Shown piece after piece: positions 1 to 5,862 of a stretch of DNA of 9,064 nt. This DNA comes from Armatimonadota bacterium (GTDB lineage Bacteria > Armatimonadota > Zipacnadia > Zipacnadales > UBA11051): contig JAUWOG010000060.1 in the NCBI GenBank assembly GCA_030612305.1, positions 1 to 9,064 of the forward strand, in the 5' to 3' direction. Each line of letters starts with the position of its first letter. Position 1 is the stretch's first letter. Position numbers and translations under genes: made by a program. The notes below the pieces were generated by a model. It saw nothing but the letters and a program-made list of their open reading frames with translations. It was not told the DNA's origin and did not search any database.

Positions 1-516
1 CTTCTGTTCGATGTCTTCAACCGGCACTGTGATTCGGTGTACATGACCAACATCGCCCAGACGATGAACGTGCTGCACTGTCTGATACAGACGGCCGGTG
101 AGAGCATGTGGGTCACGCCGACGTATCACGCCTACGATCTGTACCGACCCCACATGGGCGGTGAGGCGCTGCATGTCATCCTGGAATGTGATAGCATAGA
201 GGCGAGCACCGCAGCCGGGCAGCAGGACCTGCCGCTGCTTTCCGCGTCGGTCTCACGGCACAAGGATGACCTTTTCATCACCGCGACTAATCTGCATCTG
301 ACTGAACCGGCGGATCTCAGGATAGTGCTCAGCGGTGACAGACTGGGCGCTGCAACAGCGCGGATACTGGCCGCCGACGCACCCAATGCCACCAACAGCG
401 CGGAGCAGCCGCAGAGAGTGCGACTCGCTGAGCACGAAGTCCTCGCCGAAGACGGCGGCCTCACCTGCACCATTCCCTCCGCAAGCTGCGTTGCCATCAG
501 TGCAAAGATGGCGTGA
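1..516 (+). CDS. GH51 alpha-L-arabinofuranosidase, C-terminal part (5' truncated by window edge)
   Basis: The frame is open from the first base, so the gene begins outside the window; 171 residues and a TGA stop remain. The segment reads VYMTNIAQTMNVLHCLIQ, then GESMWVTPTYHAYDLYRPH. This resembles the end of the GH51 catalytic barrel and the start of its C-terminal beta domain (family pattern: AQ..NVLQ.... G....TPTYHVF.MY..H). GH51 enzymes release terminal alpha-L-arabinofuranosyl groups from arabinoxylan, arabinan or their oligosaccharides. The catalytic glutamates lie upstream and cannot be checked. The rest (about residues 60-171) is beta-rich, ends in SCVAISAKMA and fits the C-terminal sandwich. 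The following aminotransferase starts 36 bp later on the same strand, so the two may be co-transcribed. No signal peptide can be assessed. Confidence 0.85.
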   Translation, partial: LLFDVFNRHCDSVYMTNIAQTMNVLHCLIQTAGESMWVTPTYHAYDLYRPHMGGEALHVILECDSIEASTAAGQQDLPLLSASVSRHKDDLFITATNLHLTEPADLRIVLSGDRLGAATARILAADAPNATNSAEQPQRVRLAEHEVLAEDGGLTCTIPSASCVAISAKMA

Positions 517-552
517 CGCGATAGGACGAAGGAAAGAGAGAGACAAACAGCA

Positions 553-1956
553 ATGGCAGAGAGCAACATGGATTTCGCAACACTGATGAAGGACGACACG
601 GGAGGTATCGCCGGGACGATGGCTGCCGGCAGGGAGTATCTGGGAGACGGCGACGCGTCCCGCTTGCTGCCCGATGTGGGCCACACGATAGACAGTGTGC
701 CGGTTGCCGAGCTCCCCGACAAGCGCTGGTTCCAGAAGTCCTATGGCCGCGCGGTTGCTGAGAAGCCTGAAGACCTGCTGGTCGGCAAGGGCCTCTTCTA
801 CCTCACCGAGCAACGGCAGTTGTTCCTCGACTGCACCGGCGGCCATTACCAGATGACATGGGGCTACGAACAGCCGGAACTCACCGCGGCGCTGCTTGAC
901 GGGATTCAGCGTGGTATCATCTGGGACAATCACAGCAACATCCCCTCGGCGCCGGTGAAGCGGCTGGCGGGTAGGCTAGTTGAGGTGGCGAATCCGGGAG
1001 CGGATCCGACCGCGCTGCTGGAGGACGACGAGCGGCTCAATACAGTGCTTACCGGCTGCGCCACGGGCACGGTCGCGTGCGGTGCCGGGATAAAGATGCA
1101 GCTTCTCTACTACGAGCAGAACAAATCCGAGGCCGGGGCCCCCGTCTTTGTCACCATGGACGGCAACTACCACGGCAGCGACATCTTCGCTCAGCGCCTG
1201 CGCGGCATGTGGTCGCAGTACTTCACCAATCTCGAGGTGGTGATGGTCCAGCCCACCGACGGGGAGGAACTGGAGCGAGTATTCGGCGAGTATGGCGAGC
1301 GCATCGCCGGCTTCTGGGCCGAGCCGGTGCTGATGAACCGCGAGGCGATACTCCTGGAGCCGGAGTACCTGCAACTGGCCCGCCGCCTTTGTGACGCGAC
1401 CGGCGCTCTCATGGCCATAGACGAGATCCAGACCTGCTTCTGGTTCCCCGAGATAATGATGTTCCACCGCTTTGGCATCGTGCCCGACCTCGTGATACTC
1501 GGCAAGGGAATGACGGCCGGCTTCCACCCGCTGGCGGCGGTTGTCTATAAGGGCAAGTACGACACTCTGGCGCAGTATGATGCCATCAGCACGAATGGGA
1601 ATGCCGCGCTGCCAGCGTATCTGGCTCTCGCCAACATCGCCCTGATCCAGCGTGATGCGGAGCGCATAGCGGCTGCCGGGGAGTACTACCACCGGAAGAT
1701 GACGGAGCTCGCCGGGCAGTTCTCCAATGTGCTGGTCGGGGCACGGGGCATCAGTCACATGACCGGCCTGAAGTTCCATCGCGTGGACGATGCCATAGCC
1801 TTCCACCGGGCCGCCGTAGCGATCGGCCTCTGGCTGCGTGTCCATGCCTACCACGAGGGGCACAGCACGATCCTGACCAAGTTCGCTCTGCCGCTGGATG
1901 AGCAGGTCGCAGACTATGCCGTGGGTACGTACGCGGAGTTGCTCGGGGCGCTGTAG
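553..1956 (+). CDS. Class III (fold type I) PLP-dependent aminotransferase, divergent
   Basis: 467 residues, a usual length for the class. Visible landmarks: GTVACG at 172-177 (PLP phosphate loop region), GNYHGSD at 204-210 (aromatic residue stacking on PLP, then His), E258 in WAEPV, AIDEIQ at 288-293 with D290 pairing with the pyridine nitrogen, and K318 in LGKGM as the expected Schiff-base lysine. T348 in STNGN fits the phosphate contact from the partner subunit. The usual DEVQTGFGRTG stretch is replaced by DEIQTCFWFPE, so the substrate pocket is unlike GABA or ornithine aminotransferases. Substrate is unknown; an omega-amino acid, amine or amino sugar are all possible. The ATG at 553 is preceded by purine-rich AAGGAAAGAGAG, whose core is about 19 nt upstream. 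The in-frame ATG at 568 is an alternative. A long minus-strand reading frame across this gene is a GC-rich shadow. Confidence 0.85.
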   Translation: MAESNMDFATLMKDDTGGIAGTMAAGREYLGDGDASRLLPDVGHTIDSVPVAELPDKRWFQKSYGRAVAEKPEDLLVGKGLFYLTEQRQLFLDCTGGHYQMTWGYEQPELTAALLDGIQRGIIWDNHSNIPSAPVKRLAGRLVEVANPGADPTALLEDDERLNTVLTGCATGTVACGAGIKMQLLYYEQNKSEAGAPVFVTMDGNYHGSDIFAQRLRGMWSQYFTNLEVVMVQPTDGEELERVFGEYGERIAGFWAEPVLMNREAILLEPEYLQLARRLCDATGALMAIDEIQTCFWFPEIMMFHRFGIVPDLVILGKGMTAGFHPLAAVVYKGKYDTLAQYDAISTNGNAALPAYLALANIALIQRDAERIAAAGEYYHRKMTELAGQFSNVLVGARGISHMTGLKFHRVDDAIAFHRAAVAIGLWLRVHAYHEGHSTILTKFALPLDEQVADYAVGTYAELLGAL

Positions 1957-1973
1957 CGTTCGCCCGGACGCAC

Positions 1974-2002
1974 TGGAGAAATCAGCTTGTCTGTTGTAGA
2001 AT
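1974..2002 (+). promoter_or_regulatory. Putative sigma70-type promoter for the cyclophilin operon
   Basis: TGGAGA (1974-1979, 4 of 6 to TTGACA), a 17-nt spacer, then TAGAAT (1997-2002, 5 of 6 to TATAAT). It lies in the 96-bp gap between the aminotransferase and the cyclophilin, with the start codon about 50 bp downstream. The -35 is weak, so the call rests mainly on the -10 and the spacing. Confidence 0.4.
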
Positions 2003-2052
2003 AGGGACACCCCTGAGCCGTGACCATGCCAGACAATATCAGGGAGAGGAGA

Positions 2053-2844
2053 ATGCAAGTGTCGAACGACAAAGAGAAGCCTACAGACAGCCCGGAACGC
2101 GCCCAAGGCCCGCCAAGTACCATCTGGAAGAAGCATAATGTCTGGGTGTACGCGCTGGCCTTTGCGATTGTGCTCACCTACGCACTGCTGCAATCCAGCC
2201 TGGAGAAGAAGCCGGGACCGCAGCATCAGGAGGCAATCCAGCCGCCTGCAATGGAAGACACTCACGACCACGAGGCTGCCGCAGGTGACGAAGGTGAGGC
2301 CGCCGCCAAGGAGAACGAAATGAGCTTTGACGGGACACGCGATACGGATACCGGAGCCGAGGAAGAGCCCGCCGCCACAGACACGGCCAGAGAAGCCATC
2401 ATGAAAACCTCGATGGGTGACATCAAGCTCAAGTTCTACGCCGACGACGCGCCCAAGACGGTGGCCAACTTCGTCAAGCTGTCGAAGAAGGGCTTCTACG
2501 ACGGCATCACATTTCACCGCGTCATCAGGGATTTCATGATCCAGGGCGGCTGCCCGAGGGGCGACGGCACCGGCGGGCCCGGCTACCAGTTCGAAGACGA
2601 GTTCAACCAGCACAAGATAGTGCCCGGCACGCTGGCGATGGCCAACTCCGGCGATGATACCAACGGCAGCCAGTTCTTCATCGTCACCGAGAGTCCCCAG
2701 CCGGGTCTGGACGGCAAGCACACGGCCTTCGGTCAAGTCATCGAGGGCATGGACGTGGTGCGCAAGATCGCCGCCGTCAAGACCGGTGCCCGCGACAAGC
2801 CGCTCGAGCCGGTGACGATCGAGAGCATCGAGATCATTGAGTAG
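2053..2844 (+). CDS. Membrane-anchored cyclophilin-type peptidyl-prolyl cis-trans isomerase
   Basis: 263 residues in three parts. Residues 1-29 are polar and basic; about 30-47 (VWVYALAFAIVLTYALLQ) form one hydrophobic helix without a clear cleavage site or lipobox. Residues 50-115 are an acidic, Ala/Glu/Asp-rich linker, and 116-263 are a cyclophilin domain. Active-site residues are present: H155-R156 in FHRV, F161 and Q164 in FMIQGG, Q207 and F209 in NGSQFFI, H223 in DGKHTAFG. The position matching Trp121 of human CypA is Gly218, so strong cyclosporin binding is not expected. The likely role is proline isomerisation of proteins outside the cytoplasmic membrane, with an N-in/C-out anchor. Start choice: AGGGAG lies 6 nt before ATG 2053; GTG 2059 (AGGAG at 7 nt) is almost as good, and GTG 2020 is less likely. 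It heads a same-strand run with the small genes downstream. Confidence 0.9.
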   Translation: MQVSNDKEKPTDSPERAQGPPSTIWKKHNVWVYALAFAIVLTYALLQSSLEKKPGPQHQEAIQPPAMEDTHDHEAAAGDEGEAAAKENEMSFDGTRDTDTGAEEEPAATDTAREAIMKTSMGDIKLKFYADDAPKTVANFVKLSKKGFYDGITFHRVIRDFMIQGGCPRGDGTGGPGYQFEDEFNQHKIVPGTLAMANSGDDTNGSQFFIVTESPQPGLDGKHTAFGQVIEGMDVVRKIAAVKTGARDKPLEPVTIESIEIIE

Positions 2845-2884
2845 ATGAGGCAGTCAGATTGGCCTCGGCGAAGGAGGACTGACT

Positions 2885-3151
2885 ATGCCGGCAAAGGTAT
2901 TCGATATCGATTTCGACGAGTTCGCGCCCAAGGTGGAGCAGGCGCTGAGAGATGAGTTCCCGAAAGACACCATCGAGATCACCCAGGGCTACAAGGGCCG
3001 CGTGCATCTGCTGATCGTCTCACCCAAGTTCAATGACATGACCGAGAGGCAGAAACAGGACTTCATCTGGGAGATACTCAAGGCCGAATTGGAGGATGAG
3101 GTGCAGGCAGTCTCGCTGGCTCTGGTGTACGGAACTGACGAGTTGAGATAG
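2885..3151 (+). CDS. BolA-like small protein
   Basis: 88 residues, preceded by an excellent Shine-Dalgarno AAGGAGG (2871-2877) 7 nt before ATG. The layout resembles the BolA class II KH-like fold: an N-terminal helix with an amphipathic face (VEQALRDEF, 17-25), a strand (TIEITQ), the GRVHLLIVSPKFN strand (38-50; compare GxHF.V.VVS..F in BolA), a helix with TERQKQDFIWEIL (53-65; compare L.RHR.VY..L), and a final VQAVSLALVYGTDEL (73-87; compare IHALSLK..TPEE). The BolA RH dipeptide is replaced by RQ, so iron-sulfur ligation by the classical His is doubtful. It sits 40 bp after the cyclophilin stop and 21 bp before the next gene, consistent with one operon. The family call is by motif shape only; it may be an uncharacterised BolA relative. 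Confidence 0.55.
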   Translation: MPAKVFDIDFDEFAPKVEQALRDEFPKDTIEITQGYKGRVHLLIVSPKFNDMTERQKQDFIWEILKAELEDEVQAVSLALVYGTDELR

Positions 3152-3172
3152 CGGAAGCGCCTGTGTGAGGTC

Positions 3173-3514
3173 ATGAGGGAAGAGTTCATCAGTGAGTCAA
3201 TCGAGCCGGTTGCGGGCACCATCGGGCCGGAGGGGATGACGAGGGCCGAGCCGTCACTTCCCGCGCGATTCGTCTGGCGTGGACAGGAATACGCTGTCGC
3301 CGAGGTGCTGGAGAAGTGGAAGCAGACAGGCCCTTGCAAGGGCGGAAGTGGCGCTCGCTATCTCCGCAAGCATTGGTTCAGGATCAGGACCGCTGACGGG
3401 ACGGAGATGAAGCTGTATTTCCAACGGCAACCGGGACCGGGACGGCAGGCCACGAAGAGATGGTGGCTGTACGCGGCGGAACTTCAGCCTGGTTCGGTCG
3501 AGATGGATGAGTGA
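3173..3514 (+). CDS. DUF6504-like small protein
   Basis: 113 residues. It begins EEFISESIEP and carries FVWRGQEYAVAEVLEKWK at 33-50, then WFRIRTADGTEMKLYF at 68-83 and RWWLYAAEL at 96-104. This order (I-S-E-P/S-I start, a strand with WRG..Y.V.EVL..W, a F.V.T..G..-LY strand, and W.LY near the end) matches my recollection of DUF6504, a small, probably beta-rich cytoplasmic family of unknown function. No catalytic motif, signal peptide or membrane segment is visible. The start is uncertain because GAGG lies only 2 nt from ATG 3173; the domain begins almost at once, so no earlier start is needed. The stop codon overlaps a GTG (GTGA at 3511-3514) that opens a long frame into the next gene. Confidence 0.55.
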   Translation: MREEFISESIEPVAGTIGPEGMTRAEPSLPARFVWRGQEYAVAEVLEKWKQTGPCKGGSGARYLRKHWFRIRTADGTEMKLYFQRQPGPGRQATKRWWLYAAELQPGSVEMDE

Positions 3515-3627
3515 GACCTGGGGTTTGCGCCTGTCCGCAACAGCGCGGCCTCCGCTTGCCTCGGACTCGGCCAGGGCGGCCCGGCAAATGGTCTCTGCGT
3601 ACGGACATCAGTACGGGGCAGGTCGAG

Positions 3628-4548
3628 ATGGGTATGGGGACCCGCGTGTGGGACAACATGACCGGCCTGTGGCGAGTTCTCGTCACCGCCTACCGGCGCT
3701 ACGGCTTCAGCGGCTCCCCGTTGATGGCCGCCGCGATTGCGTTCTACTCAGTCATCTGTCTCGGGCCGCTGGGGATACTGCTCTCGGCCGCACTGCAGGC
3801 GATGTTTGGTGAGGGCAGTAACACCTACCAGTGGATGCAGTCGGCCCTCCTGCAGTTCGGGGACATCGCTGCCCAGCAAGTGATGAGCGAAGTGGACAGT
3901 CTCCTCGTCCGGCCTGACACCTACGTGACCAACGCCTTGTCGGTTGTGGTGATAGTGTGGGCGGGGCTGCGTCTCTTTGAGACACTCGAGCGCAGCCTCA
4001 CCGAAATCTGGCCCGGCAAGATACTCCGCCATTTCATCACTCGCAAGCTGGTGTCTCTGGCGATGATGGGGTTCGCCGGCGTGCTACTGACGATGTTCGT
4101 GCTCGCCAACGCATTCTTCGCGCGCCTCTACGGCCTCCTCCAGCAGTTCCCCGAGATTGACACCGATGCCATCATGCAGGCGCAACCCGACATCATGGGA
4201 ATCCTCGGCTTCATCCTCTCTCTGCTCGCCTTCAGCGTTCTGTACAAGTACATGCCGGTGCAGAAAGTCCCCAAGCGCGCCGCACTTGCCGGGGCCTTGT
4301 GCGCCGCGGCGCTCTGGCAGGCGGCCTCCCCCATTTTCACCTACTTCATCAGTCACTCCGCTCACAGCAACGCCATCTACGGGGGGCTGGCAGGGGTAGT
4401 CGTGTTCTCCATGTGGGCGTTTCTCGGGGCACAGGTGCTAATCTTCGGGGCGCACTTCGCCGCCGCCTTCAATGAGGTGTTTCTCGGAGGAGATACGCCC
4501 GAGACGCAGAATCTCCAGGCCCACCTTCCTCTGGAAGTCGAGCGATGA
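3628..4548 (+). CDS. YihY/BrkB (RNase BN-like) family inner-membrane protein
   Basis: 306 residues from ATG 3628, with about six hydrophobic segments near 33-57, 96-116, 142-164, 187-206, 217-240 and 250-278. Family landmarks: AAAIAFYSVICLGPL (34-48), LYKYMPVQKVP (205-215), and YGGLAGVVVFSMWAFLGAQ (251-269) followed by FGAHFAAAFNE. The family was once misnamed ribonuclease BN; its members are integral membrane proteins whose function remains unclear. Start choice: the frame stays open back to a GTG at 3511 that overlaps the previous stop. The extra 39 residues are Arg/Pro/Gly-rich, unlike family N termini, so an internal start is preferred. ATG 3628 has AGG 5 nt upstream; ATG 3634 and ATG 3658 are alternatives. 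The 3' end faces the thioredoxin lipoprotein gene with 6 bp between stops. Confidence 0.85.
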   Translation: MGMGTRVWDNMTGLWRVLVTAYRRYGFSGSPLMAAAIAFYSVICLGPLGILLSAALQAMFGEGSNTYQWMQSALLQFGDIAAQQVMSEVDSLLVRPDTYVTNALSVVVIVWAGLRLFETLERSLTEIWPGKILRHFITRKLVSLAMMGFAGVLLTMFVLANAFFARLYGLLQQFPEIDTDAIMQAQPDIMGILGFILSLLAFSVLYKYMPVQKVPKRAALAGALCAAALWQAASPIFTYFISHSAHSNAIYGGLAGVVVFSMWAFLGAQVLIFGAHFAAAFNEVFLGGDTPETQNLQAHLPLEVER

Positions 4549-4554
4549 CCTCCG

Positions 4555-5154
4555 CTATCCTGCCTCTCCCAGAAGCGCCTTGATGCTCTCTTCCAACTCC
4601 TCGAGAGTCATCTCGGCACCCAGCCACTGCGCAATGCGCCCCTCGGCGTCAATAAGCAATGTCTGCGGTATCGGCACGAGCTTCTTCCCGGGAAAGAACT
4701 TCTCCCTCATCTCGTCGTCCATCAGCCCAACCGGAATGGTCATGTCCTGTTGCTCAAGCCAGCCTGCCACGACGTCAGCATCGCCATCCAGCGACAGCGC
4801 CCATATCTGTACACCTTTGCCTCGGTAGGCTTCATGGATGGCTTCCATTCTGGGCAGCTTCTCGACACAGGGCACGCAGTAGGTGGCCCAGAAATACACT
4901 ACCACGATCCCGCCGCGCAAACTGCCCAGCGTCACGCTCTCACCGGACAGGTCGGTAAGCGTGACATCCGGGGCCATCTCCATAGTGGCGGCCTCAGCAG
5001 CCTCTCCCGGCTCCTTTGAGGCGGTCGTTTCCACAGTTGTGGGCGGCTCGATGGAAGCACCCGCGTCAGGGGGCTCATTGGACGGGCATCCGCTGAGAAC
5101 GAGCGCCAGTATCGTCACAACTGCAACACAGCAACCTGCCCACCGGCGTTTCAT
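4555..5154 (-). CDS. TlpA/ResA-like thioredoxin-fold lipoprotein
   Basis: 199 residues. The N terminus is a lipoprotein signal peptide: MKRRWAG, a hydrophobic core to about 20, and lipobox LVLSGC with C23 as the lipidated residue. A Pro/Thr/Ala/Glu-rich tether covers 24-60. The AhpC/TSA-Redoxin type domain then begins APDVTLTDLSGESVTLGSLRG, preceding the active-site WATYCVPC with C93 and C96. The cis-proline loop is VPIPQT (160-165). Expected role: extracytoplasmic thiol-disulfide exchange, for example keeping cytochrome c or other exported thiols reduced; the partner is unknown. Start: ATG at 5154 has AGGAG 6 nt upstream on the minus strand. The frame is open much further upstream, but that part is the shadow of dut. 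It lies 43 bp downstream of dut on the same strand and is probably co-transcribed with it. Confidence 0.9.
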   Translation of the reverse strand: MKRRWAGCCVAVVTILALVLSGCPSNEPPDAGASIEPPTTVETTASKEPGEAAEAATMEMAPDVTLTDLSGESVTLGSLRGGIVVVYFWATYCVPCVEKLPRMEAIHEAYRGKGVQIWALSLDGDADVVAGWLEQQDMTIPVGLMDDEMREKFFPGKKLVPIPQTLLIDAEGRIAQWLGAEMTLEELEESIKALLGEAG

Positions 5155-5197
5155 TGCTTTCTCCTGTCGGCTCATGTCGCCGCGAGATACGGCCACG

Positions 5198-5656
5198 TTA
5201 CCGGCCGGTATGTCCGAAGCCGCCCTCGCCACGCTCGGTGTCGTCAAGCTCTTCCTCCAACTGCCACTCGACGCGACTGACGGGTGCGACCACCAACTGC
5301 GCGATGCGCTGGCCCCGCTGAATGTAAACGGGTTCATGGCCCAGGTTGGCGATGATGACCTGCACCTGGCCGCGATAGTCGGCATCAATGGTGCCCGGGG
5401 AGTTGAGGACGGCAAGGCCTTCCTTGAGGGCGAGCCCGCTACGTGGCCTGATTTGTGCCTCATAGCCTGGCGGCAAGCCGATGTGTATGCCTGTTGGAAT
5501 CAGGCGCCGCGCACCGATCTCGAGGATGATCTCCCCGGGCATGGCGGCCATCAGGTCCATGCCCGCGGACAAGTCCGTCGCGTACTGTGGAACACCGAGC
5601 TCCCGGCCCTGGGGCGTCAAAGCGATGGATACTGTCACCGTCTCCTCGTCTGCCAT
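5198..5656 (-). CDS. dut: Deoxyuridine 5'-triphosphate nucleotidohydrolase (dUTPase)
   Basis: 152 residues, the normal size of a trimeric dUTPase subunit. All five family motifs are present in order: motif 1 ATDLSAGMDL (26-35), motif 2 RPRSGLALKEG (70-80), motif 3 NSPGTIDADYRGQ (85-97) with catalytic D91 and the uracil-pocket Tyr Y94, motif 4 RGQRIAQLV (114-122), and motif 5 RGEGGFGHTG (142-151), the flexible lid whose Phe stacks on uracil. The enzyme hydrolyses dUTP to dUMP and pyrophosphate, limiting uracil in DNA and supplying dUMP for thymidylate synthesis. Start: ATG 5656 has AGAGGTGA (5670-5663 on the minus strand) with about 6 nt spacing. It is the first gene of a minus-strand pair with the thioredoxin lipoprotein and has its own promoter in the divergent region upstream. 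Confidence 0.97.
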   Translation of the reverse strand: MADEETVTVSIALTPQGRELGVPQYATDLSAGMDLMAAMPGEIILEIGARRLIPTGIHIGLPPGYEAQIRPRSGLALKEGLAVLNSPGTIDADYRGQVQVIIANLGHEPVYIQRGQRIAQLVVAPVSRVEWQLEEELDDTERGEGGFGHTGR

Positions 5657-5691
5657 GTCGGTTCACCTCTGACGGTAGTCGCTACGCTCTA

Positions 5692-5707
5692 GCGCACGTA
5701 AGTGCGC
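5692..5707. repeat. Perfect inverted repeat GCGCAC-GTAA-GTGCGC in the dut leader
   Basis: Six-base perfect arms around a 4-nt centre. It lies about 15 nt downstream of the putative dut -10 and about 36 nt before the dut ATG, so it would fall within the first bases of the dut transcript. It could be an operator for a dimeric repressor or an RNA hairpin in the leader. No T run follows on the minus strand, so it is not an intrinsic terminator. Confidence 0.5.
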
Positions 5708-5722
5708 GGCCAATTGCAGGTG

Positions 5723-5751
5723 ATTATAACAATGCCGGCGCAGCCTTGCAA
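5723..5751 (-). promoter_or_regulatory. Putative dut promoter (TTGCAA-17-TATAAT)
   Basis: Read on the minus strand: TTGCAA (5751-5746), a 17-nt spacer, and a perfect TATAAT (5728-5723). The start of transcription would fall near 5716, about 60 nt before the dut ATG. The -35 hexamer is palindromic and is shared with the plus-strand promoter. Confidence 0.6.
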
Positions 5752-5773
5752 ATGTGTGAGTAGATGGTACAAT
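5746..5773 (+). promoter_or_regulatory. Putative promoter of the tandem PK_C-like genes (TTGCAA-16-TACAAT)
   Basis: TTGCAA (5746-5751), a 16-nt spacer, TACAAT (5768-5773), with TGG immediately before the -10, which fits the extended -10 pattern TGnTAnnnT. Predicted start near 5780, giving a leader of about 83 nt before the first ATG at 5863. Confidence 0.55.
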
Positions 5774-5795
5774 CATTGGCTAAGGGGGATAGTCA

Positions 5796-5831
5796 GTGAA
5801 GAACGACACAAGGAGTCGGGCTGGACGCTAA
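5796..5831 (+). CDS. Possible 11-codon leader ORF upstream of the PK_C-like pair
   Basis: GTG at 5796 is preceded by AAGGGGG (5782-5788) at 7 nt spacing and followed by MKNDTRSRAGR and a TAA. It lies wholly in the predicted leader of the next gene and ends 31 nt before the gene's ATG. The ribosome site would start almost at the predicted transcript end, which weakens the case. The peptide is basic with three Arg and has no run of one amino acid typical of attenuators. This is an inference from spacing only. Confidence 0.22.
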   Translation: MKNDTRSRAGR

Positions 5832-5862
5832 GAACGCGGGTGAATGACAAGGAGGAACGAAG

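Noticed and set aside
253..933. 226-codon minus-strand frame opposite the GH51 end and aminotransferase start
   Set aside because: Composition is typical of an antisense shadow and it has no family motif; the plus-strand frames are well supported.
1956..1971. Hairpin GCGTTC-GCCC-GGACGC right after the aminotransferase stop, considered as a terminator
   Set aside because: The stem is 6 bp with one G-U pair, and the following bases ACTGGAGAAATC contain no T run.
976..2736. 586-codon open frame on the minus strand opposite the aminotransferase and cyclophilin
   Set aside because: Its protein has no recognisable domain, and it is antisense to two genes with intact motifs. GC-rich codon use leaves the opposite frame free of stops, which explains it.
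3748..4365. Several short minus-strand frames opposite the YihY-like gene
   Set aside because: All lack family motifs and ribosome sites and lie antisense to a clear six-helix membrane protein.
5199..5210. 12-base perfect palindrome TACCGGCCGGTA over the dut stop codon
   Set aside because: It falls on the final codons of dut in a GC-rich gene; with no second copy seen in the window, chance is the simpler explanation.
5155..5463. N-terminal extension of the thioredoxin lipoprotein reading frame
   Set aside because: It is Ser/Pro/Arg-rich, lies out of frame inside dut, and would bury the signal peptide; the lipobox and AGGAG fix the start at 5154.
4883..5692. 269-codon plus-strand frame across the dut / thioredoxin lipoprotein region
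   Set aside because: It is antisense to dut, whose five motifs are complete, and to the lipoprotein gene with its CxxC and lipobox.
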